A DNA stretch of 64,000 bases from MGBC163016 sp964518575 (GCA_964518575.1 CAZFGW010000001.1:124001-188000), one strand, 5' to 3'; shown: positions 8,035 to 18,015, counted from the stretch's first letter. Numbers and translations: made by a program. Notes: generated by a model not told the origin, from the sequence alone.

Positions 8035-9813
8035 TTACAGCAGGCGCAGATCAACCTCTTTGAGCTGACGTGCGGTCACGACATTCGGCGCACCGGTCAT
8101 CGGGTCGGACGCGCTTGACGTCTTCGGGAACGCAATGACATCGCGAATGGAATCCTTATTCGCAAGAAGCATGATCAACCGGTCGAGCCCGAGCGCGATC
8201 CCGCCATGAGGCGGCGTTCCAAGCTCGAGCGCATGAATCAGGTGACCGAACTTCTCTTCGATATCCTCATCCGGAATACCCAACACGCGCAAAATGCGCT
8301 TCTGCTCTTCGGCATTGTGCACACGGATGGAACCGCCACCCAACTCATACCCATCCATCACGATGTCGTAGGCATAGCTGCCGACCGCGAGAGGATCGGA
8401 TTCAAGCTTGTCCATATCATCAGCATGAGGATGCGTGAAGGGATGATGCTCGGCAGCATACTTCTTCTCGTCCTCGTCGTACTTGAACATGGGAAAATCG
8501 ACCACCCAGATGAGCGAATGCCCCTCCCGCGGAATATCGAGCGCATCCGCCATGTGGAGACGCAGCGCAGAAAGCACCGCATTCGCCACGTCGGGAGTTG
8601 CCGCTGCAAACAGGATGAGGTCGCCCGGCTGGGCATCCATCGCCGCTTTGAGTGCAGCGAATTCCTCGTCAGTGAAGAACTTGATGATGGGGCTCTTCTC
8701 TTCGCCCGCGGTCGTGAATGCGATCCATGCCATTCCCTTGGCACCGTTCGCCTCAGCAATGGCAGCCAGCTTCTCAACATCGCCGCGGCTCCAATCGCCC
8801 GCGCCCTTCGCGTTGATCGCCTTCACCACGCCGCCAGACTGCGCGACGCTCGAGAACACCTTGAACCCGGAATCCTTGACGATGTCCGTAATGTCAACGA
8901 GTTCCATGCCGAAACGCACGTCAGGGCGGTCGCAGCCATAGCGAGCAAGCGCCTCCTGATAGGGCATGCGCTGAAGCGGAATCTCAAGATCGAGCCCGAC
9001 TGCGGCAAAGACCTCCTTCATGACCCCTTCCATCATTGTCATGACATCATCTTCGGTCACGAACGACATCTCGATGTCTACCTGCGTGAACTCGGGCTGA
9101 CGGTCAGCGCGCAGATCCTCGTCCCTGAAGCAACGCGCGATTTGGAAATACCGCTCGATGCCGCCCGCCATGAGCATCTGCTTGAACTGTTGCGGGCTTT
9201 GCGGCAGCGCGTAGAACTTTCCGGGGTTCGGACGTGAGGGAACAATGTAGTCGCGCGCGCCCTCGGGAGTGGAATTCGCAAGAATAGGCGTCTCCACCTC
9301 GATAAATCCACGCTCGTCGAGTGCGCGGCGCATCGCCTGCATCACAGTATGACGCAACGCGAGATTCCGATACATTTCGGGGCGGCGCAGGTCAAGGTAG
9401 CGCCACTTCATGCGCGTGGTCTCATCGGTTTCAATACCATCCTCAATGGAAAATGGCGGCGTGACTGAGGTGTTGAGCACGGTGATGTCGTGCGCGAGAA
9501 CCTCGATCTGACCCGTAGCCATATCGGGATTGACTGCATCCTCAGCGCGCGCACGGACTTTACCCGTAACCTTGAGCACGTATTCGCGTCCGATATGTTC
9601 GGCTGTTGCGAAATCCTCAGCACTGACGCAATCGGGGTCGACGACGATCTGCGTATAGCCCGACCGATCGCGAAGATCGATGAAGATGAGTCCACCGTGG
9701 TCGCGGTTGTGCCACGCCCAACCGGTCAGCGTCACCTCTTCGCCAACATTATCCAAGCGCAGTTGACCGCATGTTGCCGTATGCATACAAAATTCATTCA
9801 TCAAATCGGACAT
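8035..9813 (-). CDS. aspS: Aspartyl-tRNA synthetase
   Basis: Class II synthetase charging tRNA-Asp (or Asp and Asn). At 592 residues it is the bacterial long form with a GAD insertion. Visible parts: N-terminal OB fold (VTLTGWAWHNRDHGG), motif 2 (ARCFRDEDLRADRQPEFTQ) and motif 3 (GIALGLDRLIMLL). The chosen start is ATG 9813 (MSDLMNEF); ten further in-frame codons upstream are rich in Arg and unlike the family. No gat amidotransferase genes are near, so the tRNA specificity cannot be judged. It is the last gene of the run 11252-hisS-aspS. Confidence 0.97.
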   Translation of the reverse strand: MSDLMNEFCMHTATCGQLRLDNVGEEVTLTGWAWHNRDHGGLIFIDLRDRSGYTQIVVDPDCVSAEDFATAEHIGREYVLKVTGKVRARAEDAVNPDMATGQIEVLAHDITVLNTSVTPPFSIEDGIETDETTRMKWRYLDLRRPEMYRNLALRHTVMQAMRRALDERGFIEVETPILANSTPEGARDYIVPSRPNPGKFYALPQSPQQFKQMLMAGGIERYFQIARCFRDEDLRADRQPEFTQVDIEMSFVTEDDVMTMMEGVMKEVFAAVGLDLEIPLQRMPYQEALARYGCDRPDVRFGMELVDITDIVKDSGFKVFSSVAQSGGVVKAINAKGAGDWSRGDVEKLAAIAEANGAKGMAWIAFTTAGEEKSPIIKFFTDEEFAALKAAMDAQPGDLILFAAATPDVANAVLSALRLHMADALDIPREGHSLIWVVDFPMFKYDEDEKKYAAEHHPFTHPHADDMDKLESDPLAVGSYAYDIVMDGYELGGGSIRVHNAEEQKRILRVLGIPDEDIEEKFGHLIHALELGTPPHGGIALGLDRLIMLLANKDSIRDVIAFPKTSSASDPMTGAPNVVTARQLKEVDLRLL

Positions 9814-9926
9814 GTTTCGTCTTCGCCTTTCCCTACCCGCCATTGCAACTAAGCCCAGTTTGTCTGGATCATCTATCGAACTGCATTATTGTACGCTAGT
9901 TTGAAAACCGAAAGCACGCGCACGCG

Positions 9927-11243
9927 CTATGAATGCGCGATGGACTGCGCGACGGCATCAATAACCTGATCGAGCGCCACCAGCGTCTCCTCATGCTGCT
10001 CCATATCGCGCAGCTTCACCTGTCCGTCCGCAAGTTCATCGGGACCGAGGATGATCGTGAGCGACGCGTGGAGCTTATTGGCAAGCTTGAACTGGCTTTT
10101 CAGCGAACGCATCTGGTGATCCATCTCGGCAGCGATACCCGCATCGCGCAGCTTCTGCACGAGCATGAATGCATCGGTGCGCACCTCGTTGTTCACGCAC
10201 GCAACGAACACATCGCATATCCGTGGATCGTCGAACGTGACGCCGCAGGTCTCAAGGGTGAGTACACACCGCTCGAAGCCGAGCGCGAACCCGAATCCCG
10301 GCGTAGGACGCCCGCCGATCTCTTCGGTGAGCTTGTCGTATCTGCCGCCACCGCCGATGGCATTTTGCGCGCTGCCATTATCCGCCGTTACCTCGAAAAC
10401 CGTGCGCGTGTAATAGTCGAGCCCGCGCACGAGCGAAGGGTCTTCCACATATGCGATACCCGCCAAATCCAGAAGCGTTTTCACGGCTGCATAATGCTCT
10501 TTGCACTCCTCGCAGAGGTGATCGGTGATCTTCGGCGCGCCCTCCATAATCTGCGCGCAGCGCTCCTCCTTGCAATCGAAGGCACGCAAGGGGTTGATCT
10601 CCATGCGCGTGCGGCATGTTTTGCAGAGCTCATCAGCGTGCTCGATCAGATAGTCCTTCACGATATCCCGATATGCGGGACGACATGCATCGCATCCCAT
10701 CGAGTTGAGCAAGAGTTCCATGTTTGCAGACGGAATGCCGATGCTCTCGAAGAACCGCATCAGCATGATAATGGCTTCCGCATCGATGGTGGGATCCTCT
10801 GCGCCCAAGCACTCGATGCCTACCTGGTTGAACTGGCGTTGTCTCCCCCGCTGCGGACGTTCAGCGCGAAACATCGGTCCCGCGTACATGAGCTTCGCCG
10901 GAGGTGCTCCTTGCGGTACAAGGTCATGCTGCACGACCGCACGAACCACGCCCGCCGTGCCCTCGGGACGCAACGAAAGCTTGCTCGAATTCTCAATAGG
11001 CTCCCCCGCAAGCAGACGCTTGAGGTTCCCGCCCGAAACCGCCGTGAACATCTCCTTGCTGACCACATCCGTGGCTTCGCCGATGCCACGCACGAACAGT
11101 TCGGTACGCTCGATGATGGGGGTATCGATCATGGCATAGCCATACCGACCGAATATGTCCGCCGCCTTCGCCTTGAACTGTTCCCAATACAGGGCATCGC
11201 CCGCAATGAGATCATGCGTGCCCTCAGGAGCTGTAATAGCCAT
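9927..11243 (-). CDS. hisS: Histidyl-tRNA synthetase
   Basis: Class II enzyme charging tRNA-His. The 438 residues include the APEGTHDL start, motif 2 (MFRAERPQRGRQRQFNQ) and the histidine-binding LVRGLDYYTRTVFE, with the C-terminal anticodon domain. Start ATG 11243 has AGGAGAG seven bases upstream. The start lies eight bases after the stop of the upstream large unknown gene, so the two are probably translated from one message. The gap to aspS is 113 bases. Confidence 0.97.
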   Translation of the reverse strand: MAITAPEGTHDLIAGDALYWEQFKAKAADIFGRYGYAMIDTPIIERTELFVRGIGEATDVVSKEMFTAVSGGNLKRLLAGEPIENSSKLSLRPEGTAGVVRAVVQHDLVPQGAPPAKLMYAGPMFRAERPQRGRQRQFNQVGIECLGAEDPTIDAEAIIMLMRFFESIGIPSANMELLLNSMGCDACRPAYRDIVKDYLIEHADELCKTCRTRMEINPLRAFDCKEERCAQIMEGAPKITDHLCEECKEHYAAVKTLLDLAGIAYVEDPSLVRGLDYYTRTVFEVTADNGSAQNAIGGGGRYDKLTEEIGGRPTPGFGFALGFERCVLTLETCGVTFDDPRICDVFVACVNNEVRTDAFMLVQKLRDAGIAAEMDHQMRSLKSQFKLANKLHASLTIILGPDELADGQVKLRDMEQHEETLVALDQVIDAVAQSIAHS

Positions 11244-11251
11244 TTTCTCTC

Positions 11252-13936
11252 CTATAGATCCTCGAGATACCGTAGAACATTCACGAGCGCGTCATCGTTG
11301 CGATAGCGCAATGTCAGCGCCAAAAGGTTGCGTGCAACCGGGAATAACTCCTCATCAACCGCCACGACCGCTGCTGCCGAAAGCGCATCGAGGATCTCCG
11401 TCGTCGGGGCGACCGGGATGCCAGCCTGGGCAAGAATGCCGTCGATCTCGTCCTTTTCCGGAAGGGTGATGCCCGTCTCCTCAATCAGCTCCTGCAGCTC
11501 CGTTGAAGCGGCATTCGCCACGAACGGCGCGGTAGCGATCGACTTGATGTAGCACGCAGCCCCGAGCGACGCCTGCCCCGATTTCCAGAGCACATACGCC
11601 AGCTGATAGTACGCGCCCGCGATATCGTTGGGCTGGATCATGATGCCAAGCCCCGTTTTCAAAGCGGTTGCCGCGTGGTCCATTTCCCCCACAAGCATAT
11701 GGATGCGTCCGAGCTGACAATATCCCGCGCCCACCGTAGGACCCATGGTGATCGCACGCTCGCAATACCGAAGCGCCTCTTCGCTGCGCTCGAACGAGCC
11801 TTCCAGAATATCAGCAGCGGCGAGCAGGCACATGAACATCGAATCCGGCGCAAGGCGCACCTCTTTACCGAGGTCATCCCTGATTGCCGCCGGTCCATCA
11901 AGCTTTCCCGCTCGAATGAGGTTGTAAATGACCCGCGAGGCGTACGAGTCGAAGTTCCGATAGATCACCTCGGTGGAATCGATGAAGCCGTCATTGAGCG
12001 CCGCCGAGCTCAACGCATCGGCAAGCACGGTGACTGCTTCCTCCGGCTTCTCCTCGTCCTCAAGGGCGTGCGCCCGCTTGTAAGCAAGATAACACTCGTC
12101 CTCCCCGAGGAACAGATCAACCACGGCGTTTTGGTCGTGGGCATCAAGTTTTCCCTCGGCGAGTGCCGCCATCAGACGCGTATAGGGCTCGCCTTCGCGT
12201 CCTTCGATCGAACCCGCCTGTTCCTGATGCTCGCGCACGATCTTGACCGCTTCAGTCGTATTAGCGGAAAGCGCGACCGCATCCGCAATCTTCTCCGCCG
12301 TCTCGCGCGCCGCAATATCGAAATAGATCGAAAGTCCGCCGCGCGTATCGCACCCAAATGCGTCAGCGCCCTTTGCACAGGCAACTTCGCCCCGATGCAT
12401 GTTCTTCTTTTTCGCCTCGTAGATCGGCGAAGATTTCAGCGCCTCGAACGGATCGGCATCCGTCACCGAGAAGTTCGCGTCCGCCTCGTAATATGCCTTG
12501 AAAGGATCAGCTTTGCGCGCCTCGGCGAATCCATCGGTCTGCGCATATTGTTCACGTGTGAACTGCGCGGCACACCAGGCATACTCCCGCTTCGCCGAAG
12601 CATGTTCAGCGTCCTCGTCAGATGCCGCCTTCGCCGCAGGACGCAAGACAATATCAACGATATCAACCGCGGGCGCCTCCGTGAACACGATGGACACGAG
12701 CATAAGCCCGAGCGCGAGAGCATAGCGCATCGCCATGTCATCCCGCTCTTCGCGCGTATAGGGAACCCACGTGTTGGTTGAAGCATCGAACTTCGACGCT
12801 GGCATCATGGCGCCCGAAGGCACCTTGACATCGAGCGCGGCACGCTTGATGTCGTTGTCAAGCGCAAGGCGCGCAACGATGCGGTAGGGCATACGTGCAT
12901 GCTCAAACGATGCGGATATCTTTGAGAGCACTTCCCAAAGTCCTTCAGGGCTCGGGGATGACAACCCGGAAGCGAGCTTCGTCGACGGCGTTTGCGTTGC
13001 CGCCTTCCCCATCAAGAACCGCTGCAGATCGAAGCACTGCGCGTCGGTGAGCGAAACAGCATCATCGTCCGTTGCCTCAACTCCCAACAAAAACCGATTG
13101 AGCGCCCCCTCGATACTCCACGCCAACGTAGGATCGTGATTATCTTCGCTATCCTCATACCCGATGAAGAAGATGTTCGCATAATTGGATGTTCTGACAA
13201 GCCGCAACGGCTCCGCAGCGCCAACGCCCTCGGACAGGGTAAGCGCACCCGCCTCCTCCAACTCAGCTGCAAGCCGGTGCACCAGCGGAGGCACCGTGAG
13301 CTCAGGGTCATCAACCGCAGCTTTCGCCGCGTCGATAATGGCTTTGAATGCTGCTGCGGGTGGCTTCGTCGAGAGCTTGTAGAAAACATCCTCAATGCCG
13401 AAAGGCGCCGTACCGCCAGCAACCTGCGTTCGATAGATGAACGCGAAATACGCCCGCGTCATAAACTCGTAGTAATCAAGGTTGCTCGCATGGGCGCCGA
13501 AGTTGTACCAAGAATCCGCAAAGGAATACCGCGAGTTTTTTCCGTATCGCTCCTGTACATAGCGCGATACGCGCGTCAGTTTGTCGCCCTCGCGCACAAT
13601 CACGTAGCCGCTTGCCGTGTTGTCATCGTCAGCAGCAATGAACAAATCGTCGGCTTTCGCGGGCGGAAACTCGAATCCCTCCTGCGTTGAGAACGCACGC
13701 CCATACATATCTATATAGGCGAATACGCGAACCTTGTCTTCTTCCAGAAATTCAACCGCGTAGAAGCCCTCGGTTGCAGGCGTGGGAATCGAGCCCTTTA
13801 TCCAGCCGAATCTCCTTGAAGGCGCGCTAGCATCTGACTCCGCTATCACGATATCGGCAAGCACGGCGCTGCGCGTGTTCCACACGCGTTCAAGCTTACC
13901 TATCGAATAGATACCGTCGCCCAGATATACTGCCAA
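11252..13936 (-). CDS. Large protein of unknown function with C-terminal TPR-like region
   Basis: I do not recognise this 894-residue protein. The first ~150 residues are beta-rich (MAVYLGDGIYSIGK, FYAVEFLEEDKVRVFAYID) and may form a small barrel. The middle is mostly helical and acidic. Residues ~680-800 look like tetratricopeptide repeats (EALRYCERAITMGP, GAGYCQLGRIHMLVGEMDHA). There is no signal peptide and no clear membrane segment, so it is probably cytosolic. It starts at TTG 13936 with AGAAGG upstream. It heads the hisS-aspS operon with only eight bases before hisS. A scaffold or stress-related role would be a guess. Confidence 0.8.
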   Translation of the reverse strand: MAVYLGDGIYSIGKLERVWNTRSAVLADIVIAESDASAPSRRFGWIKGSIPTPATEGFYAVEFLEEDKVRVFAYIDMYGRAFSTQEGFEFPPAKADDLFIAADDDNTASGYVIVREGDKLTRVSRYVQERYGKNSRYSFADSWYNFGAHASNLDYYEFMTRAYFAFIYRTQVAGGTAPFGIEDVFYKLSTKPPAAAFKAIIDAAKAAVDDPELTVPPLVHRLAAELEEAGALTLSEGVGAAEPLRLVRTSNYANIFFIGYEDSEDNHDPTLAWSIEGALNRFLLGVEATDDDAVSLTDAQCFDLQRFLMGKAATQTPSTKLASGLSSPSPEGLWEVLSKISASFEHARMPYRIVARLALDNDIKRAALDVKVPSGAMMPASKFDASTNTWVPYTREERDDMAMRYALALGLMLVSIVFTEAPAVDIVDIVLRPAAKAASDEDAEHASAKREYAWCAAQFTREQYAQTDGFAEARKADPFKAYYEADANFSVTDADPFEALKSSPIYEAKKKNMHRGEVACAKGADAFGCDTRGGLSIYFDIAARETAEKIADAVALSANTTEAVKIVREHQEQAGSIEGREGEPYTRLMAALAEGKLDAHDQNAVVDLFLGEDECYLAYKRAHALEDEEKPEEAVTVLADALSSAALNDGFIDSTEVIYRNFDSYASRVIYNLIRAGKLDGPAAIRDDLGKEVRLAPDSMFMCLLAAADILEGSFERSEEALRYCERAITMGPTVGAGYCQLGRIHMLVGEMDHAATALKTGLGIMIQPNDIAGAYYQLAYVLWKSGQASLGAACYIKSIATAPFVANAASTELQELIEETGITLPEKDEIDGILAQAGIPVAPTTEILDALSAAAVVAVDEELFPVARNLLALTLRYRNDDALVNVLRYLEDL

Positions 13937-13968
13937 TTCGTGCCTTCTCTTGATCAGGATGGATGTTC

Positions 13969-14016
13969 AAAATAAGGATGTGGGTGCCAAGACCCATTGT
14001 TCTTACACCCACATCC
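13969..14016 (-). terminator. Terminator downstream of the NifX-like gene
   Basis: Eleven-bp perfect stem GGATGTGGGTG (13976-13986) with CACCCACATCC (14006-14016). Read on the minus strand it is followed by TTATTTT. It separates the NifX-like gene from the aminoacyl-tRNA synthetase operon. Confidence 0.75.
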
Positions 14017-14036
14017 GCTGTCATTGCGTATACGCT

Positions 14037-14411
14037 TTAGTGATGGCAGGCGTTTTCCGGTCCCATCGTAGGAACACCGCCCGCTGCCACCAATTTCGCC
14101 ACGTCACCGACGTTGGGAGTTTGCGCCTCATAGTAGACGGTGATGCCCGCATCGGCGAAGCCCATCATCGGGCGCATGCCCATGCCTGCGGCAACGATAG
14201 CGGTCGCACCCGCATCTTTGAGCAGCGATACCGGACGCAGGCAGCCGCCTTCCTCATGCGGAGGATTGGCAAGTCCCTTGACCTCGGTGATAGCGCCGTC
14301 CTCGATCGTTACCAGCGTGAACGAATCGCAGTGTCCGAAATGCCCGCTGCGCTCTGACTCCAAAGAAGCCTCGCCCATGGTAGGTACCGCCAAGATGATT
14401 TTCTCACTCAT
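14037..14411 (-). CDS. NifX/NifB-like dinitrogenase iron-molybdenum cofactor family protein
   Basis: A single-domain 124-residue protein of the family PF02579 (NifX, NafY, C-terminus of NifB). Recognisable parts are the start MSEKIILAVPT, a FGHCDSFTLV segment and a glycine-rich end. It ends in ENACHH, and the Cys/His residues near 37 (GHFGHC) and at the end could bind metal. No nif genes are present. Free-standing members are common in anaerobes and may bind iron-sulphur or molybdenum-containing clusters; a link to the molybdoenzymes of the island is only a possibility. It is transcribed alone, with GGAG upstream and a terminator downstream. Confidence 0.8.
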   Translation of the reverse strand: MSEKIILAVPTMGEASLESERSGHFGHCDSFTLVTIEDGAITEVKGLANPPHEEGGCLRPVSLLKDAGATAIVAAGMGMRPMMGFADAGITVYYEAQTPNVGDVAKLVAAGGVPTMGPENACHH

Positions 14412-14645
14412 GATAACTCCAATCGCTCAAACTGTTTTACGTATGCAAGTCTACCAAAAGCACAGCGATATATCGACCGCATGCACAGCCTGGCGAAAAG
14501 TTCCATTACTTCTTGGCAACTTCTTGGTAGAGCGCTCGCAGAACGCGCGGACTCAAAGGCGGACAGCGGCAGCGCGAAGCGTGCTACCGTCTCCTCTCCT
14601 TAAATCTGCCGGAAATTGATCTGTTGCCGGATTGAGGTGCTGAAT

Positions 14646-15752
14646 CTACAGGTTTTGTACGACCAGATCGCCCATGGCAGCTGTGCCGACAATCATCTCG
14701 GACGGCGTTTGCGCGTCAGCGATATCACCCGTGCGATAGCCCTGGTCGAGGACCGAAGTCACAGAGGCGCGGATGTCATCGGCGGCTTCTCCCTGATCGA
14801 AGCTGTAGCGCAGCATCATCTCGCAGGAAAGAATTTGCGCCAGTGGGTTCGCGATACCCCTGCCCGCGATATCAGGCGCACTGCCGTGGCTCGGCTCATA
14901 CAGCGCCGTTCCGTCGCCAAGGCTTGCGCTTGCAAGCATGCCCAGCGAACCCGTGATCTGGGCTGCCTCATCGGAAAGGATGTCGCCGAACATGTTCTCG
15001 GTCACCACGACGTCGAAATCAGCGGGACGGTTGATGAGCTGCATGGCGGCATTGTCAACAAGGATGTCGAACAGTTCCACATCGGGATAGTCCGCGTCAT
15101 GGACGGCATGGACGACCTCGCGCCACAAACGTGACGTCTCGAGGACGTTAGCCTTATCGACCGAGTGAACACGACCACGACGCTTGCGTGCCGACTCGAA
15201 CGCCTGGCGCGCGATGCGCTCGATCTCGTATTCGCGATATTCAAGCGTGTCGAAGGCGCGCTGCCCTTTTGCACCGTTTACGCCCGCGCCATCCTCGTCA
15301 TAGAAGCGCTCCCGTTCGCCAAAATACAAACCGCCTGTAAGCTCACGCACGATCATAAGGTCAACACCATCAATAATCTCCGGCTTGAGCGTTGAAGCCT
15401 CAGAAAGCGCGTTGAAGATTTGGACGGGGCGCAGGTTCGTGTACAACCCAAGCTCTTTGCGAATGCCGAGCAAGCCCTGTTCGGGACGCGGCTTTTCCGG
15501 ATCGGTCGTATCCCACTTCGGACCGCCGACCGCAGCCAGCAGCACCGCATCGGATGCATGCGCGATCGCAAGGGTTTCGTCGGGAAGCGCCGTACCGAAC
15601 GCATCGATTGCACAACCACCAATAGCCGCCTCGGTATATTCGAACCCGAAACCATACTTCTCGCCGACAGCGTCGAGCACTTTAACGCCCTCGGCAATGA
15701 TTTCCGGACCGATCCCGTCTCCGGGCAGCAAGCAGATACGATACGTTTTCAT
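14646..15752 (-). CDS. leuB: 3-Isopropylmalate dehydrogenase
   Basis: NAD-dependent oxidative decarboxylation of 3-isopropylmalate in leucine synthesis. The 368 residues start with YRICLLPGDGIGPEI and include VRELTGGLYFGER and the active-site loop NMFGDILSDEAAQITGSLGML. It is the last gene of leuC-leuD-leuB, 43 bases after leuD. No leuA is in the window. Confidence 0.95.
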   Translation of the reverse strand: MKTYRICLLPGDGIGPEIIAEGVKVLDAVGEKYGFGFEYTEAAIGGCAIDAFGTALPDETLAIAHASDAVLLAAVGGPKWDTTDPEKPRPEQGLLGIRKELGLYTNLRPVQIFNALSEASTLKPEIIDGVDLMIVRELTGGLYFGERERFYDEDGAGVNGAKGQRAFDTLEYREYEIERIARQAFESARKRRGRVHSVDKANVLETSRLWREVVHAVHDADYPDVELFDILVDNAAMQLINRPADFDVVVTENMFGDILSDEAAQITGSLGMLASASLGDGTALYEPSHGSAPDIAGRGIANPLAQILSCEMMLRYSFDQGEAADDIRASVTSVLDQGYRTGDIADAQTPSEMIVGTAAMGDLVVQNL

Positions 15753-15795
15753 GGTAACTTCCTTTTTATCGTTGCTTATTGTTTGTGTTTATCAC

Positions 15796-16290
15796 TCAGT
15801 CAGCGAGCTTCTTCTTCCAGCGCTCGACCAAGCCACCCGCCTCGATGATCTCAGCGATGAACGGCGGGAACGGCTGTGCTTGGAAGGTCTGCCCCGTGGT
15901 CACGTCTTCGATCGTGCCGGTCTGCGTATCCACCTTGACCGTGTCGCCTTCGCTGATCGCGTCGACCGCTTCAGGGCACTCCATGATGGCAAGACCCGTA
16001 TTGATGGCGTTGCGATAGAAGATACGGGCGAAGCTCTTCGCGATGACCACATCGATGCCGGCTTCCTTGATGGCGATGGGTGCATGCTCTCGCGAGCTGC
16101 CGCATCCGAAGTTCTCCTCCGCCACGATGATGTCACCCGCATTCACGCGCTCCACAAACGTGGTGTCCAAGTCCTCCATGCAATGTTTTGCAAGCTCAGC
16201 CGGGTCTGATGTGTTCAAATACCGCGCCGGAATGATCACGTCAGTATCGATATCGCGCCCATAACGGAATGCTTTGCCTTCGAATTCCAT
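15796..16290 (-). CDS. leuD: 3-Isopropylmalate dehydratase, small subunit
   Basis: Swivelling domain of isopropylmalate isomerase. The conserved DTDVIIPARYLNT and NFGCGSSREHAPIA motifs are present. Start ATG 16290 follows GGGAGAAG and gives 164 residues, the length of the archaeal/clostridial-type subunit. Further upstream codons run into the leuC-leuD spacer and are lysine/cysteine rich, unlike the family. It must pair with LeuC, encoded 53 bases upstream. Confidence 0.95.
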   Translation of the reverse strand: MEFEGKAFRYGRDIDTDVIIPARYLNTSDPAELAKHCMEDLDTTFVERVNAGDIIVAEENFGCGSSREHAPIAIKEAGIDVVIAKSFARIFYRNAINTGLAIMECPEAVDAISEGDTVKVDTQTGTIEDVTTGQTFQAQPFPPFIAEIIEAGGLVERWKKKLAD

Positions 16291-16343
16291 GTGCTTCTCC
16301 CTTGTCTTTTCCTTATAGCAGCAACGTCGCTTGTATGGCTGGA

Positions 16344-17780
16344 TCAAGCAAGCGTGCCGTCGAGTTTGATCTTGACGTCTTGAGCGAACAGGTGCGCCGG
16401 GTCATCGAAACTGCGCTCGGTGACTTCGGCTTTCGGTTTTCTTGCCGAAGGCTGCTCCTCGTCGATCTTGATGCGAACCCCGTCGACCGGTTTGACGATG
16501 GGATTGATCTTCACCGGCGGCAGATCCTCGGGCAATCCGATGTGTCCGAGCACCGCACTTGCAGCCGCAACAGCGGGTGATGAGAGGTAAACCTCGCTCG
16601 TCGGGTCACCCATGCGTCCGACGAAGTTGCGATTCGTGGTTGCGATCGCGCGCTCGCCTGCAGCAAGGATACCCATGTATCCGCCGAGGCACGGACCGCA
16701 CGTAGGAGTACTGACCGCGCAGTTCGCCTTCAAGAAGATGTCCATCAGACCCTCATCGATGCATGCTTGATAAACCGCCTGCGTTGCGGGGATAACGATG
16801 CATCGCACGCCGGGAGCGACGGTGCGTCCGCGCAGCACGCGCGCGGCTTGGCGCATATCGCGCAGACGCCCATTGGTGCATGAGCCGATAACCGCCTGGT
16901 CGATCTCGATGTCGCGCGCCTCAGATACCGGACGCGTATTCGAGGGAAGATGCGGGAATGCCACTGTGGGTACGATGTCCGCAGCATCGATCGTGATGAC
17001 TTCGCTGTAGGTTGCATCTGGGTCAGATACGTATTCGGTATAAGGACGTTCGACACGGTCTTCCATATAGGCGCGGGTGATATCGTCAACGGGGATCAAT
17101 CCCGCCTTGCCGCCTGCCTCGATCGCCATGTTCGAAATGGAAAGGCGCTCGTCCATCGGGAGGCTCTCAATGGCGCTTCCCGTAAACTCCATTGCCTTGT
17201 ACAGCGCGCCGTCAACGCCGATCTGACCGATGATGTGCAGGATGATATCCTTGCCGGTCACGCCCGGGTTGAGCGTTCCGTCGATGACGAACTTGATGGT
17301 CTCGGGAACTTTGAACCACGCCTTTCCCGTTGCCATGCCCACGCCAGCGTCCGTTGAGCCCACGCCCGTAGAGAACGCGCCGAGCGCCCCGTAGGTGCAT
17401 GTGTGGCTGTCTGCGCCGATGATGAGATCGCCCGCGCCGACGACGCCCTGCTCGGGCAGCAGCGCATGTTCGACACCCATGCAACCGACTTCGTAGTAAT
17501 GGGAAATCTCCTGCTCATGGGCGAAATCACGCACGATCTTCGCCTGTTCAGCGCTCTTGATATCTTTATTCGGAACATAATGGTCAGGGACGAGGAGCAC
17601 GCGATCCTTGTCGAAGACGGTGTTGCCGATCTCCTTGCACGTTTTGATGGCAATGGGCGCGGTAACATCATTGGCAAGAACGAGATCGAGATCGCACTCG
17701 ATCAACTGTCCCGGTTCAACCTCATCAAGTCCTGCGTGTGCCGCCAAGATTTTCTCGGCCATCGTCATAGGGCGCGCCAT
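16344..17780 (-). CDS. leuC: 3-Isopropylmalate dehydratase, large subunit, with C-terminal extension
   Basis: Aconitase-family large subunit that isomerises isopropylmalate with a [4Fe-4S] cluster. The cluster cysteines are seen in VIGSCTNGR and in TCGPC. ATG 17780 has AAGGAG about nine bases upstream. The 478 residues exceed the ~420 usual for this subfamily: after GHIGLPEDLPP come about 60 residues with charged linker and the ending KIKLDGTLA. The extension is open to the stop with normal codon use, so it is probably real; its role is unknown. Confidence 0.93.
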   Translation of the reverse strand: MARPMTMAEKILAAHAGLDEVEPGQLIECDLDLVLANDVTAPIAIKTCKEIGNTVFDKDRVLLVPDHYVPNKDIKSAEQAKIVRDFAHEQEISHYYEVGCMGVEHALLPEQGVVGAGDLIIGADSHTCTYGALGAFSTGVGSTDAGVGMATGKAWFKVPETIKFVIDGTLNPGVTGKDIILHIIGQIGVDGALYKAMEFTGSAIESLPMDERLSISNMAIEAGGKAGLIPVDDITRAYMEDRVERPYTEYVSDPDATYSEVITIDAADIVPTVAFPHLPSNTRPVSEARDIEIDQAVIGSCTNGRLRDMRQAARVLRGRTVAPGVRCIVIPATQAVYQACIDEGLMDIFLKANCAVSTPTCGPCLGGYMGILAAGERAIATTNRNFVGRMGDPTSEVYLSSPAVAAASAVLGHIGLPEDLPPVKINPIVKPVDGVRIKIDEEQPSARKPKAEVTERSFDDPAHLFAQDVKIKLDGTLA

Positions 17781-17888
17781 ATGCACTACTCCTTCATCGA
17801 AACATTTCCAAGAAAGTGCCTCGATTTTATCACTTGCACGCATCTCCTATACACTAGATGCTTTTCTTGTAGAATAAGTAAGGTTTCC

Positions 17889-17973
17889 GGGGGCGTGGCG
17901 GAATTGGCAGACGCAGCGGACTTAAAATCCGCCGCCGCAAGGCTTAAGGGTTCGAGTCCCTTCGCCCCTACCA
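17889..17973 (+). tRNA. tRNA-Leu (UAA anticodon)
   Basis: An 85-base cloverleaf with a seven-bp acceptor stem (GGGGGCG with CGCCCCT, last pair G-T), anticodon stem GCGGA/TCCGC and loop CTTAAAA (anticodon TAA), a long variable arm typical of tRNA-Leu, T arm GGTTCGAGTCC, discriminator A and encoded CCA at 17971-17973. Confidence 0.97.
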
Positions 17974-18015
17974 TTTTCATTGTTGTCGCAGTACGCGAAT
18001 CAATTCCGGCAACCA

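Noticed and set aside
8206..9237. 343-codon open frame antisense to aspS
   Set aside because: Antisense to intact AspS motifs; His/Arg-rich with no recognisable domain.
9933..11306. 457-codon open frame antisense to hisS
   Set aside because: Nearly coextensive with hisS in the mirrored frame; no ribosome site or domain.
17781..17888. T-box leader for the leucine operon
   Set aside because: Only about 108 bases lie between leuC and the tRNA gene, too short, and no T-box sequence is seen.
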